The notes under the pieces were generated by a model. The model saw only the letters and a program-made list of their open reading frames with translations, had not been told where the DNA came from and ran no database searches. The position numbers and the translations under genes were made by a program. A stretch of DNA of 64,000 nt from Streptomyces dioscori (GTDB lineage: Bacteria > Actinomycetota > Actinomycetes > Streptomycetales > Streptomycetaceae). Positions 14,514-23,526 of the stretch are shown piece by piece. Position 1 is the first letter of the stretch. Each line of letters starts with the position of its first letter. The stretch spans positions 62,001 through 126,000 of the forward strand of contig NZ_KZ679046.1 in assembly GCF_003024195.1 (NCBI RefSeq), read 5' to 3'.

Positions 14514-15794
14514 ATGCGTACTGCCCGCGACGCCACCACCAGCAAGACGACCGAGCACACCCAGCACGAGCACACCGAGCACGGGGACACCACACGCGGG
14601 AGTGCGGAGCGCCGGAGCGCCCCGCACGAGCGGCGGTCCGCGGTCCCGCCCGACGGCCGCCGCATCAGGGCCGCCGTCATCGGCACCGGAGCCATCGCCT
14701 CCGGCAGCCATCTGCCCGCGCTCGCCGCCCTCGCCGCCGAGGGCGAGGTGGAGATCGTCGCCGCGGTCGACATCGACGCCGGCGCGGTCGAGCGCTTCTG
14801 CGCGGACGGCGGTGTCCCGCACGGCTACACCGATCTCGACCGGATGCTGGCGGAACAGCGCCCGGACCTCGTCTCCATCTGCACCCCGCCGACCCTGCAC
14901 CGCGAGCAGACCGTCGCCGCGCTGCGCGCCGGTGCCTGGGTGTGGTGCGAGAAGCCCCCGGTGCCGAGCCTCGCCGACTTCGACGCCGTGGAGGCCCAGG
15001 AGGGCACCGACGGCGGCCCCTACGCCTCCATCGTCTTCCAGCACCGCTTCGGCTCCGGCGCGCGGCACGTACGCCGGCTGATCGCCGACCGGGCCGTGGG
15101 ACGACCTCTCGTGGCCCACTGCCAGACCACCTGGTACCGCGACGCCGCCTACTACGCCGTGCCCTGGCGCGGAAAGTGGGAGACCGAGGGCGGCGGCCCC
15201 GCCATGGGCCACGGCATCCACCAGATGGACCTCCTGCTCGACCTGCTCGGACCGTGGAGCGAGGTGCGGGCCATGGCCGGACGCCTGGTGCACGACGTGC
15301 AGACGGAGGACGTCTCCACCGCCCTCGTGCGCTTCGGGAGCGGCGCCCTCGCGACCGTGGTGAACAGCGTCCTGAGCCCGGACGAGGTGAGCCGCATCCG
15401 GATCGACTGCGAGCGCGCGACGGTCGAGTTGACCCATCTCTACGGGCACAGCAACGACAACTGGCGGATCACGCCCGCGCCGGACGCGCCCGCCGAGGAC
15501 GTGGCTGCCTGGCAGGACTTCGGCGCGGACGTGCCCAGTTCGCACCTGGCCCAGCTGCGTGACCTCGTCGCGAGCATGCGCGCGGGGGAGCGTCCGCGCA
15601 GCAGCGGCGCCGACGGGCGGACCAGCCTCGAACTGATCACCGCGCTCTACAAGTCGGCGTTCACGGACACCACCGTCCGCGCCGGCGAGATCGGCCCCGG
15701 CGACCCCTACTACACGGCCCTGCACGGGGGCGCGCCCGGCTGGGACCCCGCGACACCCGCGACACCCGTCACGTACGAGGAGGCATCGGCATGA
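14514..15794 (+). CDS. Gfo/Idh/MocA family oxidoreductase
   Basis: A 426-residue oxidoreductase. A 45-residue Thr/His/Arg-rich leader precedes the Rossmann domain, which starts IRAAVIGTGAIASGSHLPAL with its GxGxxA motif; CEKPPVPSL (near residue 145) has the catalytic-Lys motif. The C-terminal domain has GGGPAMGHGIHQMDLLLDLLG, where GHGxHxxD is a substrate-binding signature. The substrate is probably a sugar or polyol, consistent with the LacI-type operator upstream. ATG 14514 is the first clear start after the promoter; GTG 14499 is an alternative. Its stop overlaps the next start in ATGA, so the operon is tightly coupled. Confidence 0.88.
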   Translation: MRTARDATTSKTTEHTQHEHTEHGDTTRGSAERRSAPHERRSAVPPDGRRIRAAVIGTGAIASGSHLPALAALAAEGEVEIVAAVDIDAGAVERFCADGGVPHGYTDLDRMLAEQRPDLVSICTPPTLHREQTVAALRAGAWVWCEKPPVPSLADFDAVEAQEGTDGGPYASIVFQHRFGSGARHVRRLIADRAVGRPLVAHCQTTWYRDAAYYAVPWRGKWETEGGGPAMGHGIHQMDLLLDLLGPWSEVRAMAGRLVHDVQTEDVSTALVRFGSGALATVVNSVLSPDEVSRIRIDCERATVELTHLYGHSNDNWRITPAPDAPAEDVAAWQDFGADVPSSHLAQLRDLVASMRAGERPRSSGADGRTSLELITALYKSAFTDTTVRAGEIGPGDPYYTALHGGAPGWDPATPATPVTYEEASA

Positions 15795-16747
15795 CCGCAC
15801 GAGGCGGCCTGCGCAACGGTCTGCGCATCGTCCACGCCCACGGCGACCGCGTCACGGTCACCGAACCCACTTCCGGCGTGGAGCTGTTCAGCTATGTGTA
15901 CGGTCCGGAGGCGGCCTGGGAGGCCCCGAAGCCGTATCTGCATCCGCTCAGGACACTCGCGGGCAACGTTGTCACGGACTACCGGCCCAACGACCACCGC
16001 TGGCACAAGGGCCTGCAGATGACCGCCTCGCATCTGTCCGGGGCGAACCTGTGGGGCGGCAACACATACGTTCACGGCGAGGGATATCTCGAACTCCCCG
16101 AACGCGTCGGCTCCATGGCGCACGTGACATTTGACCAGGTCGAGGCGGACAGCACCGGTTCCGGCGGGGCGGTCATCGCCGAGCGGCTCACCTGGCATCC
16201 GTACGACGGCTCGCTCTGGGCGGAGGAGGAGCGCCGCGTCGAGGTGCACGACGTGGACCCGGAGTCCGGTTCGTGGGCGCTGACCTGGACGACCTCCGTC
16301 ACCAACCGCCGGGACGAGCCCCTGCGGTTCGGCAGTCCCACGACGGCCGGACGGGAGATGGCCGGCTACACCGGCCTGTTCTGGCGCGGTCCCCGCGGCT
16401 TCCGGGACGGGCGGATCATCGGCCCCGACGCGGAGGGCCCCGGCCTGATGGGGCGGCAGGCGCCGTGGCTCGCGTACTCCGCCGAACACGACGCCGCCGA
16501 CGGGCACGCCACCCTCGTCTTCGCGCACGCCCCGGAGAACGACCACACGGGCGAGGGCGGCGCCCACCCCGCCCACTGGTTCGTCCGCAACGAGCCCTTC
16601 GCGGCCGTCGCGCCCTCCTTCGCCTTCTTCGACGAGCTGGAACTCGCGCCGGGCGACACGCTCACCCGCCGCTACCGCGTCGTCGTCGCGGACGGCGCCT
16701 GGGAGCGCGAGCAGATCGCCAAGTACCTGGCGGAGCACCCGTGGTGA
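15791..16747 (+). CDS. PmoA-like (DUF6807) family protein
   Basis: A 318-residue protein of the PmoA/DUF6807 family, named after a methane monooxygenase-like Pfam entry but found widely beside sugar oxidoreductases. Clear sequence marks are YLHPLRTLAGNVVTDYRPNDHRWHKGLQM, where the DHRWHKG motif is characteristic, and GREMAGYTGLFWRGPRGF, plus a late FFDELELAPG strand. No signal peptide, so it is expected in the cytoplasm. Function unproven; the context (between an oxidoreductase and a cupin, under a LacI-type operator) suggests carbohydrate metabolism. It overlaps neighbours on both sides by 4 nt. Confidence 0.85.
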   Translation: MTARGGLRNGLRIVHAHGDRVTVTEPTSGVELFSYVYGPEAAWEAPKPYLHPLRTLAGNVVTDYRPNDHRWHKGLQMTASHLSGANLWGGNTYVHGEGYLELPERVGSMAHVTFDQVEADSTGSGGAVIAERLTWHPYDGSLWAEEERRVEVHDVDPESGSWALTWTTSVTNRRDEPLRFGSPTTAGREMAGYTGLFWRGPRGFRDGRIIGPDAEGPGLMGRQAPWLAYSAEHDAADGHATLVFAHAPENDHTGEGGAHPAHWFVRNEPFAAVAPSFAFFDELELAPGDTLTRRYRVVVADGAWEREQIAKYLAEHPW

Positions 16748-17472
16748 GCCCCGCCGGACCGCGGGGAGGCTTCGCGGGCCTGCCCGGCGGGGTCGCCGTC
16801 TCGCATCTCTCGGTCTACGACTGGCCCGCCGACGACGGGGTGTGCGGCGGCACCCCCCACCTCCATCTGACCTGTTCGGAGGCGTACGTCGTCACCGGCG
16901 GCCGGGGCGCGGTGCAGACCCTGACGGTCTCCGGGTACGAGGTCACGCCGCTCGCGCCGGGCACGGTGGCCTGGTTCACGCCCGGCACGATCCACCGGCT
17001 CGTCAACGAGGACGACCTGCGCATCACCGTCCTCATGCAGAACAGCGGGCTCCCCGAGGCGGGCGACGCGGTGCTCACGCTGCCGCCGAAGTACCTGACC
17101 GACCCGAGGACGTACGCCGCCGCGACCGTGATCCCGGCGGACGCGCCCGAGGCGGAGAAGGAGCGGATCGCCGGGACCCGGCGCGACCTCGCCCTGAAGG
17201 GCTACCGCGCGCTGCGCGAGGCGGACGGCCCTGAGCCCCTCGCCGCGTTCCACCGGGCCGCCGCGGCCCTCGTACGGCCCCGGCTCGCCGAGTGGCGCGA
17301 GCGGTGGCGGCGCGGTGCCGAGGCGGCTGCGGCGGCGACGGGCGACCAGCTCGAACGGCTGGAGCGGGGGGACGCCTCCCACCTGGCCGACGCGGCGGTA
17401 CGGGCCGAGCAGCCTTCGGCGTACGGGAAGTTCGGGATGTGCGGGCGGCTGGACGTGTACCCGGGGGAGTAG
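16744..17472 (+). CDS. Cupin domain protein of the sugar operon
   Basis: A 242-residue protein with an N-terminal cupin: TPHLHLTCSEAYVVTGGRGAVQTL gives the first cupin motif (HxH...E), and PGTVAWFTPGTIHRLVNEDDLRI the second (PG...H). The C-terminal 110 residues are helical, Arg/Ala-rich and unfamiliar. Cupins of this sort bind metal and act as isomerases, epimerases or sensors of sugar derivatives. GTG at 16744 overlaps the upstream TGA in GTGA. Last gene of the three-gene operon; 10 bp separate it from a convergent HxlR gene. Confidence 0.85.
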   Translation: MSPAGPRGGFAGLPGGVAVSHLSVYDWPADDGVCGGTPHLHLTCSEAYVVTGGRGAVQTLTVSGYEVTPLAPGTVAWFTPGTIHRLVNEDDLRITVLMQNSGLPEAGDAVLTLPPKYLTDPRTYAAATVIPADAPEAEKERIAGTRRDLALKGYRALREADGPEPLAAFHRAAAALVRPRLAEWRERWRRGAEAAAAATGDQLERLERGDASHLADAAVRAEQPSAYGKFGMCGRLDVYPGE

Positions 17473-17482
17473 GTGCCCCGGT

Positions 17483-17998
17483 TCACCGCGCGCTGCGACC
17501 GTCGTGCTCTCGGACCGCCGCGGGCCCCGTGACCGTCCAGCCCGGGGTCTGCGGGTGGGCGGTCAGGTCGTCGTGGCGGACCTCCTCGCCGCACTCCGCG
17601 CAGGTGACGACCGGCACCAGTTCGTGGCCGGTGACGTGTCCGCCGGGGTGCGCCCTGCCGCCGAAGTGTTCCAGGACCATGGGGCGATCGCCGTCGATGA
17701 GATGGCGGTCGCCCCACGCCATGAGCGTGAGCAGCACCGGCTCCAGCTCCAGGCCGGCCCGGGTGGGCCGGTACTCGAAGCGCGGCGGCTTCTCGCTGTA
17801 GGCGACCTTCTCCAGCAGTCCCGCGTCCACGAGCCGCTTCAGCCGGGTCGTCAGCACGTCGCGCGGAGCGCCGGTGTTCCGGACCAGCTGGTCGAAGCGG
17901 GTGGCGCCCAGAGACACCTCGCGCAGCACGAGCAGGGAGTACTTCTCGCCGACGAGGGCGAGCGTGCGGGCGATCGAGCAAGGGCGGGCGTCCTTCAT
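17483..17998 (-). CDS. HxlR family transcriptional regulator with C-terminal extension
   Basis: A 171-residue regulator. Residues 5-100 form a standard HxlR winged helix: CSIARTLALVGEKYSLLVLREVSLGATRFDQL, APRDVLTTRLKRLVDAGLLEKV and FEYRPTRAGLELEPVLLTLMAWGDRHL. The tail, residues 105-171, is longer than usual and contains VTCAECGEEVRHDDL, a CxxC pair that could bind zinc or be redox active. The ATG at 17998 is 7 nt after TAGACT (18006-18011, minus strand), so the transcript is probably leaderless. It diverges from a thiolase gene and probably regulates it and itself through the repeats at 18020-18034 and 18061-18083. Confidence 0.9.
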   Translation of the reverse strand: MKDARPCSIARTLALVGEKYSLLVLREVSLGATRFDQLVRNTGAPRDVLTTRLKRLVDAGLLEKVAYSEKPPRFEYRPTRAGLELEPVLLTLMAWGDRHLIDGDRPMVLEHFGGRAHPGGHVTGHELVPVVTCAECGEEVRHDDLTAHPQTPGWTVTGPAAVREHDGRSAR

Positions 17999-18005
17999 AC
18001 GATCC

Positions 18006-18083
18006 AGTCTACGAGGTGGGTTGGTTCTTCCAACTTACTCGATTACCGTGGAGTCACTTAGTGGGTTGGAAATCCGAACCCAC
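18006..18083. promoter_or_regulatory. hxlR promoter and two inverted repeats between hxlR and thiolase
   Basis: Minus-strand promoter: TTGGAA (18028-18033), 16 nt, TAGACT (18006-18011), giving a leaderless hxlR transcript. GTTGG-TTCTT-CCAAC (18020-18034) overlaps its -35 box, and GTGGGTT-N9-AACCCAC (18061-18083) lies in front of the thiolase. The two sites share GTTGG words, as expected for one HxlR protein controlling both directions. Confidence 0.65.
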
Positions 18084-18119
18084 CTTCTTCGGAGCTGTCT
18101 TCTCCCAGGGGGCCAGACC

Positions 18120-19289
18120 ATGCGTGACGCAGTCGTCGTCGAAGCCGTACGCACCCCGATCGGCAAGGGCAAGCCGAACGGTTCGCTCGCCCACGTCCAT
18201 CCCGTGGAACTCCTCGCCCACACGCTCCGTACGCTCGTCGAACGGGCCGGGGTCGACCCCGCGCTCATCGACGACGTGATCGGCGGGACCGTCGACCAGG
18301 TCGGCGAGCAGGCCATGAACACCACCCGGTACGCCGCGCTGTCCGCCGGCTTCCCCGAGTCGGTGCCCGCCACGACGGTGGACCGCCAGTGCGGGTCCTC
18401 CCAGCAGGCCGTGCACTTCGCCGCGCAGGGCGTCATCTCGGGGGCGTACGACCTGGTCGTGGCCTGCGGGGTGGAGTCGATGAGCCGGGTGCCGATGTGG
18501 TCGAACGTGCCGGAGGGCAAGGACCCCTTCGGGCCGGGGGTCGCCGAGCGGTATCCCGAAGGCCTCGTCCCGCAGGGCATCAGCGCCGAACTGATCACGG
18601 CCAAGTGGTCGCTCTCCCGCGAGCAGCTGGACGCCTTCGCGGTCGAGTCCCACCGCAGGGCCGCGGCGGCCTGGGAGGGCGGGCTGTTCGACGCGGAGGT
18701 CGCGCCCCTGGACGGGGTGACGCGCGACGAGTGCGTGCGGCCGGGCACTTCACCGGAAGTGCTGGCCGGGCTCAAGTCGGCCTACTACGACCCGGGCTTC
18801 GGGGAGCGCTTCCCGCAGATCGACTGGAACGTCACCGCGGGCAACGCCAGCCCCGTCAACGACGGGGCCTCGGCCGTGCTCATCACGTCCAGCGAGACCG
18901 CGGCCCGGCTAGGGCTCCGGCCGCTGGCCCGGCTGCACAGCTTCGCCGTCACGGGGTCCGATCCCCTGCTGATGCTGACGGGGGTCGTACCCGCCACCGA
19001 GAAGGTGCTGCGCAAGGCTTCACTGAGCTTGGACGACATCGACCTCTTCGAGGTCAACGAGGCGTTCTCCAGCGTTGTCCTCGCCTGGCGGCAGGAGACG
19101 GGGGCCGACCTCTCCAAGGTCAACGTCCATGGCGGGGCGATCGCGATCGGACATCCGCTCGGGGCGAGTGGTACGCGGCTGACGACGACGCTTGTGCACG
19201 CCATGCGGGAGCGAGGGGCTCGGTTCGCGCTGCAGACCATGTGCGAGGCGGGTGGGCTCGCCAACGCGATGGTCCTGGAGGGGTTGTAG
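18120..19289 (+). CDS. Acetyl-CoA acetyltransferase (thiolase)
   Basis: A 389-residue thiolase that joins or cleaves acyl-CoA units in fatty-acid or polyhydroxybutyrate-type metabolism. All active-site residues are visible: Cys91 in RQCGSS, His near 345 in GGAIAIGHPLGASG, and Cys near 375 in QTMCEAGG. The length is normal for the family. It is FadA/steroid-thiolase-like in general appearance, and the exact acyl substrate is unknown. The ATG at 18120 has a weak GGGGG-type Shine-Dalgarno sequence. It is divergent from the HxlR regulator, whose predicted operators lie just upstream, so it may be induced by a metabolite that regulator senses. Confidence 0.94.
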   Translation: MRDAVVVEAVRTPIGKGKPNGSLAHVHPVELLAHTLRTLVERAGVDPALIDDVIGGTVDQVGEQAMNTTRYAALSAGFPESVPATTVDRQCGSSQQAVHFAAQGVISGAYDLVVACGVESMSRVPMWSNVPEGKDPFGPGVAERYPEGLVPQGISAELITAKWSLSREQLDAFAVESHRRAAAAWEGGLFDAEVAPLDGVTRDECVRPGTSPEVLAGLKSAYYDPGFGERFPQIDWNVTAGNASPVNDGASAVLITSSETAARLGLRPLARLHSFAVTGSDPLLMLTGVVPATEKVLRKASLSLDDIDLFEVNEAFSSVVLAWRQETGADLSKVNVHGGAIAIGHPLGASGTRLTTTLVHAMRERGARFALQTMCEAGGLANAMVLEGL

Positions 19290-19307
19290 CCGCAGGCCGC
19301 GGTGACG

Positions 19308-19442
19308 TCGTCGGGTGCGGGCCGTCCGTGGCTGAGCGCGCAGTTCCCCGCGCCCCTGAAAAGCGGGGCTGCGCCCCTGCTTTTCATCTTTTGGGGGCGC
19401 GGGGAACTGCGCGGCCGGCCCCCACCGGCCCGCACCCGACGA
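19308..19442. repeat. Nested inverted repeat with two copies of the 20-bp dispersed element
   Basis: Outer arms TCGTCGGGTGCGGGCCG (19308-19324 and 19426-19442) enclose a forward copy of the dispersed element GCGCAGTTCCCCGCGCCCCT (19338-19357) and a reverse copy (19393-19412, first base changed). The whole unit can fold as one long stem and lies between two convergent genes, thiolase and the VTT protein. It probably works as a bidirectional terminator. Confidence 0.78.
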
Positions 19443-19462
19443 TCTCGCCCGACGACGTCGCC

Positions 19463-20236
19463 TCAGCGGGCCCGCAAATGGTGGCGCTTGCGCCAAGCCA
19501 CCACCGCGCCGGCCAGCGCCGGAAGCGCGATGAAGGCCATCGCGATCAGGAACGCCGGAGACGTCGGCGCGGACGCGCGGGACCCCGCGACGGCGTACGC
19601 GGCGGTGTTGGGGATCGACCCCAGGCCCGTCGCGAGCAGGAAGGGCAGCCAGCCCATCCGCGACACGGACGCGCAGTAGTTCGCGGCCCAGAACGGCACC
19701 CCGGGAAACAGCCGCGCGGCCATCATCGAGCGGAACCCGTGCCGGCTGAGCTGCCCGTCCGCGGCCTTGAGCCAGCGGCCGCGCAGCAGGGGCCGCAGGG
19801 CGTCCTGCCCGAGCATCCGGCCGAGCCCGAAGGCGAGCCCGGCGCCGAGGACCGTACCGGCGAGCGCCGCCCCGAGCCCCAGCTGGGAGCCGAAGAGGGC
19901 ACCCGCTCCGAGGTTGAGGATCGGCCGGGGCACGAACGCCACCGTGCACAGCCCGTACGCGACCGCGAAGACCAGGGCCGCCGCGGCGCCGGTCAGCTGG
20001 GGCGGCCAGCCGTCGGCGAGCAGTCTCTGTGGCTCGAACAGCAGCACCGTCCCGGCGGCCGAGAGCAGCAGCGCGACCAGCAGGGAGAGCCGGGCCCACG
20101 GCGAGAACAGGGCTCTCGTGACGCGGGCGGCCAGGCCGGTCGGCGCGGCGGTGAACTCGACGGGGACGAGTTCGGTTGCGGGAAGCGGGGGAGTGACCGT
20201 GGCGGTGCCCCCAGAGCGGGTGGTGGCATCGAGCAT
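19463..20236 (-). CDS. TVP38/TMEM64 (VTT/SNARE-associated) family membrane protein
   Basis: A 257-residue membrane protein with about six hydrophobic helices. PRPILNLGAGALFGSQLGLGAALAGTVLGAGLAFGLGR and FPGVPFWAANYCASVSRMGWLPFLLATGLGSIPNTAAYAVAG are the two halves of the VTT domain. Relatives are lipid scramblases or transporters of the DedA superfamily; a DedA homologue also occurs at 45.2 kb. The N-terminus is a 35-residue Thr/Pro-rich cytoplasmic tail. ATG at 20236. It diverges from the AlkD-like gene. Confidence 0.87.
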   Translation of the reverse strand: MLDATTRSGGTATVTPPLPATELVPVEFTAAPTGLAARVTRALFSPWARLSLLVALLLSAAGTVLLFEPQRLLADGWPPQLTGAAAALVFAVAYGLCTVAFVPRPILNLGAGALFGSQLGLGAALAGTVLGAGLAFGLGRMLGQDALRPLLRGRWLKAADGQLSRHGFRSMMAARLFPGVPFWAANYCASVSRMGWLPFLLATGLGSIPNTAAYAVAGSRASAPTSPAFLIAMAFIALPALAGAVVAWRKRHHLRAR

Positions 20237-20249
20237 CCGGTGACACTAA

Positions 20250-20278
20250 CTGACCCATGTGTGTGTTCGCCGTATGGT
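20250..20278 (+). promoter_or_regulatory. Promoter for a leaderless AlkD-like transcript
   Basis: CTGACC (20250-20255), 17 nt, TATGGT (20273-20278). The expected start is at about 20285, next to the ATG at 20286, so the message would carry no ribosome-binding site. This decides the start against the longer in-frame option at 20259. Confidence 0.7.
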
Positions 20279-20285
20279 TCGTCTC

Positions 20286-21020
20286 ATGGGCGTCACAGCT
20301 TCCGGAACGTCGGACGGCCGTTCGGGGCCGCCGCACAGCGTTCTCGCGGACACCTTGCTGGCGCGGCTGACCGTCTCCTACCCCGCCGCGGCCGATCCGG
20401 AACGGGCCGCGGCGGCACGCGCGTACATGAAGGACATCGCCCCTTTCCTCGGCCTGACCACGCCTGATCGCCGCGCGCTCTCCCGGGAGGTGCTGCGGGG
20501 AACGCCTGTGCCGGACGAGGCCGACTGCACGGCGGTGGCGTTGCGCTGCTGGCAGCTGCCGGAGCGCGAGTACCAGTACTTCGCCGTCGACCTTCTGCGC
20601 CGGCATGTGAGGCGTCTCTCGTCCGGATTCCTGCCCGTGGCCCGTCATCTCGTCTCCACGGCCTCTTGGTGGGACACCGTCGACCTGCTCGCCGCCCATG
20701 TGGTCGGCGGCCTCGTCGCGGCCGATCCGAAGCTGCGGTCGGACATGGACGAGTGGATCGAGGACGACGACCTGTGGGTCGTGCGTACCGCTCTGCTCCA
20801 CCAGCTCCGGTACAGGGAGGCCACGGACAGCGGACGTCTCTTCGCGTACTGCGTGCGCCGGTCCGGGCACCCCGACTTCTTCGTCCGCAAGGCGATCGGC
20901 TGGAGCCTGCGCGAGTACGCCAAGACGGATTCCGACGCCGTACGGGCCTTCGTCGCCCGTGAGCGGGACCGGCTCTCGCCGCTGTCCGTGCGCGAGGCCC
21001 TCAAGAACATCGGCCCCTGA
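20286..21020 (+). CDS. DNA alkylation repair protein (AlkD-like HEAT-repeat glycosylase)
   Basis: A 244-residue all-helical protein of the AlkD/DUF1061 group, which removes alkylated bases through a HEAT-repeat fold. Supporting sequence: AYMKDIAPFLGLTTPDRRAL, where the KxxxPFLG block is typical, then REYQYFAVDLLRRHVRR and the catalytic-region block STASWWDTVDLLAAHVVGGLV. DDLWVVRTALLHQLRY and FFVRKAIGWSLREYAKTD follow. The WWDTVD and VRKAIGWSLREYAKT blocks are highly characteristic. It may contribute to repair with ung elsewhere in the window, but there is no operon link. ATG 20286 selected from the promoter position. Confidence 0.93.
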   Translation: MGVTASGTSDGRSGPPHSVLADTLLARLTVSYPAAADPERAAAARAYMKDIAPFLGLTTPDRRALSREVLRGTPVPDEADCTAVALRCWQLPEREYQYFAVDLLRRHVRRLSSGFLPVARHLVSTASWWDTVDLLAAHVVGGLVAADPKLRSDMDEWIEDDDLWVVRTALLHQLRYREATDSGRLFAYCVRRSGHPDFFVRKAIGWSLREYAKTDSDAVRAFVARERDRLSPLSVREALKNIGP

Positions 21021-21118
21021 CCGGACGGCGGACGGCGGGCAGCGGGCAGCGGACGCGGCGGGCCCGAGGGCACGAAAAACCATTCGACGCGGCCCGCCCC
21101 GTCGGCGATGATCGCCTC

Positions 21119-21220
21119 ATGTTCCGGTACGCCTTCCCTCACGCAGCATCCGCGGTCGCGGATGCGCTGAAGGCTGCCGTCCCGAACACCGTGGCCGCCG
21201 CAGCAGGCACCCGAAGCTGA
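21119..21220 (+). CDS. Possible 33-codon leader ORF upstream of the EF-Tu gene
   Basis: ATG at 21119 to TGA at 21220, encoding MFRYAFPHAASAVADALKAA and 13 further residues. A promoter-like TTCGAC (21083-21088), 18 nt, GATGAT (21107-21112) would start transcription at the ATG itself, giving a leaderless uORF. A hairpin with 9-bp perfect arms (21146-21154 and 21157-21165) lies inside the reading frame. The rest of the 331-bp gap (21021-21351) contains GC-rich inverted segments, including a GACCCTTCCC/GGGAGGGTC pair, and no other gene that I can see. Real expression is uncertain; translation-linked control of the EF-Tu message is only an idea. Confidence 0.35.
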   Translation: MFRYAFPHAASAVADALKAAVPNTVAAAAGTRS

Positions 21221-21351
21221 CCCTTCCCGGATCGTCCGGCGGACCCCGCAGGGGGAGGGTCGGCAGGACCTCGGGGTCCCCGTCCCGGCCGTATCGACGC
21301 CGGGACCACCGCTCAGCTCCGCTGACACCGAAGAGGCTTCGAGGCTCTGCC

Positions 21352-22521
<1,170 letters not shown>

Positions 22522-22561
22522 ACCGGCGGCCCTGGTTCGCGGCCCGGCAGGTGTCCGTCCT

Positions 22562-22609
22562 CCGTACGGAAGCTTCCCTTCCGTGCGGAAGCTTCCCTTC
22601 CGTGCGGAA
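22562..22609. repeat. 19-bp tandem palindromic repeat after tuf3
   Basis: Units CCGTACGGAAGCTTCCCTT (22562-22580), CCGTGCGGAAGCTTCCCTT (22581-22599) and a partial third unit (from 22600). Each unit holds palindromic words TTCCGTGCGGAA and GGAAGCTTCC, so the tract can form several hairpins. It probably terminates the tuf3 transcript. Confidence 0.8.
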
Positions 22610-22648
22610 GGCGGGCGCCCGCCCGCGCGGCGGCGGCACAATGGGTGC

Positions 22649-23494
22649 GTGGACGAGCCGATACCCGTGACCAGGACCGTGGACCACGGGACCGCCAAGC
22701 TGATGCCGGACATCGACCGCGAGCGCGCCTGGCTGCTGACGGTCGACGGGGCGCCCCAGTCGTACGTCGACCTCGACGAGCCGACGTACCTGGAGTTCGA
22801 GTACGCGCGACGGCTCGGGCACGTCCTCGACACGGTCGCGCGGCCGGGGCTCCCGCTGGACGCGCTGCACCTCGGCGGCGGCGCGCTCACCCTGCCCCGC
22901 TACCTCGCCGCGACCCGGCCGGGATCCCGGCAGGACGTGGTGGAGGCCGACAGGGGGCTCCTGGACCTCGTCGTCGAGAAGTTGCCCGTCCCCGAGGACG
23001 CGGGCATCGCGCTGCACGGCGCCGACGCCCGCGCCTGGCTCGAAGACGCCCCCGCCGCCTCGGCCGACGTCCTGATCGCCGACGTCTTCGGCGGCTCCCG
23101 GGTACCGGCGCACCTGACCTCGGAGGCGTACGCGCGGGAGACGGCGCGCGTCCTGCGGGGCGACGGCGTGTACCTGGCCAATCTCGCCGACGCCTCACCC
23201 TTCGTCTTCCTGCGCTCCCAGCTCGCCACGTTCTCCACCGTGTTCGAGGAGCTGGCGCTGATCGCCGAGCCGGGCGTGCTGCGCGGGCGCCGCTTCGGGA
23301 ACGCGGTGCTCGTGGCCTCGCACCGGCCGCTCGACACCGCCGCCCTCATGCGCCGCACGGCCTCCGACGCCTTTCCGGCGCGCGTCGAACACGGGGACAC
23401 GCTGCGGGTCTTCATCGGGGACGCGAAGCCCGTACGGGACGAGGACGCGGTGCCGTCGCCCGAGCCGCCGTCCGGGGCGTTCAGCGTCGGCTGA
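22649..23494 (+). CDS. Spermidine synthase-like methyltransferase-fold protein
   Basis: A 281-residue class-I methyltransferase-fold protein of the SpeE/spermine synthase superfamily. PQSYVDLDEPTYLEFEYARRLGHVLD is the usual N-terminal beta-sheet/helix entry; LDALHLGGGALTLPRYLAATRPGSRQDVVEAD gives the nucleotide-binding motif I with an acidic end of strand 2. A later block, ADVLIADVFGGSRVPAHLTSEAYARETARVLRGDGVYLANL, matches motifs II-III. The active-site Asp pair of true spermidine synthases is not evident, so polyamine synthesis is uncertain. GTG at 22649 is preferred; CACAAT (22637-22642) 6 nt upstream suggests a leaderless message. Confidence 0.82.
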   Translation: MDEPIPVTRTVDHGTAKLMPDIDRERAWLLTVDGAPQSYVDLDEPTYLEFEYARRLGHVLDTVARPGLPLDALHLGGGALTLPRYLAATRPGSRQDVVEADRGLLDLVVEKLPVPEDAGIALHGADARAWLEDAPAASADVLIADVFGGSRVPAHLTSEAYARETARVLRGDGVYLANLADASPFVFLRSQLATFSTVFEELALIAEPGVLRGRRFGNAVLVASHRPLDTAALMRRTASDAFPARVEHGDTLRVFIGDAKPVRDEDAVPSPEPPSGAFSVG

Positions 23495-23526
23495 GCAGCC
23501 CCGTCGGCGGACGGGGGACGGCTCGC

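Noticed and set aside
13332..15800. Long minus-strand ORF extending uppP to about 822 residues
   Set aside because: The upstream 530 residues are a shadow of the plus-strand oxidoreductase gene; UppP homology starts at MSWFESLILG.
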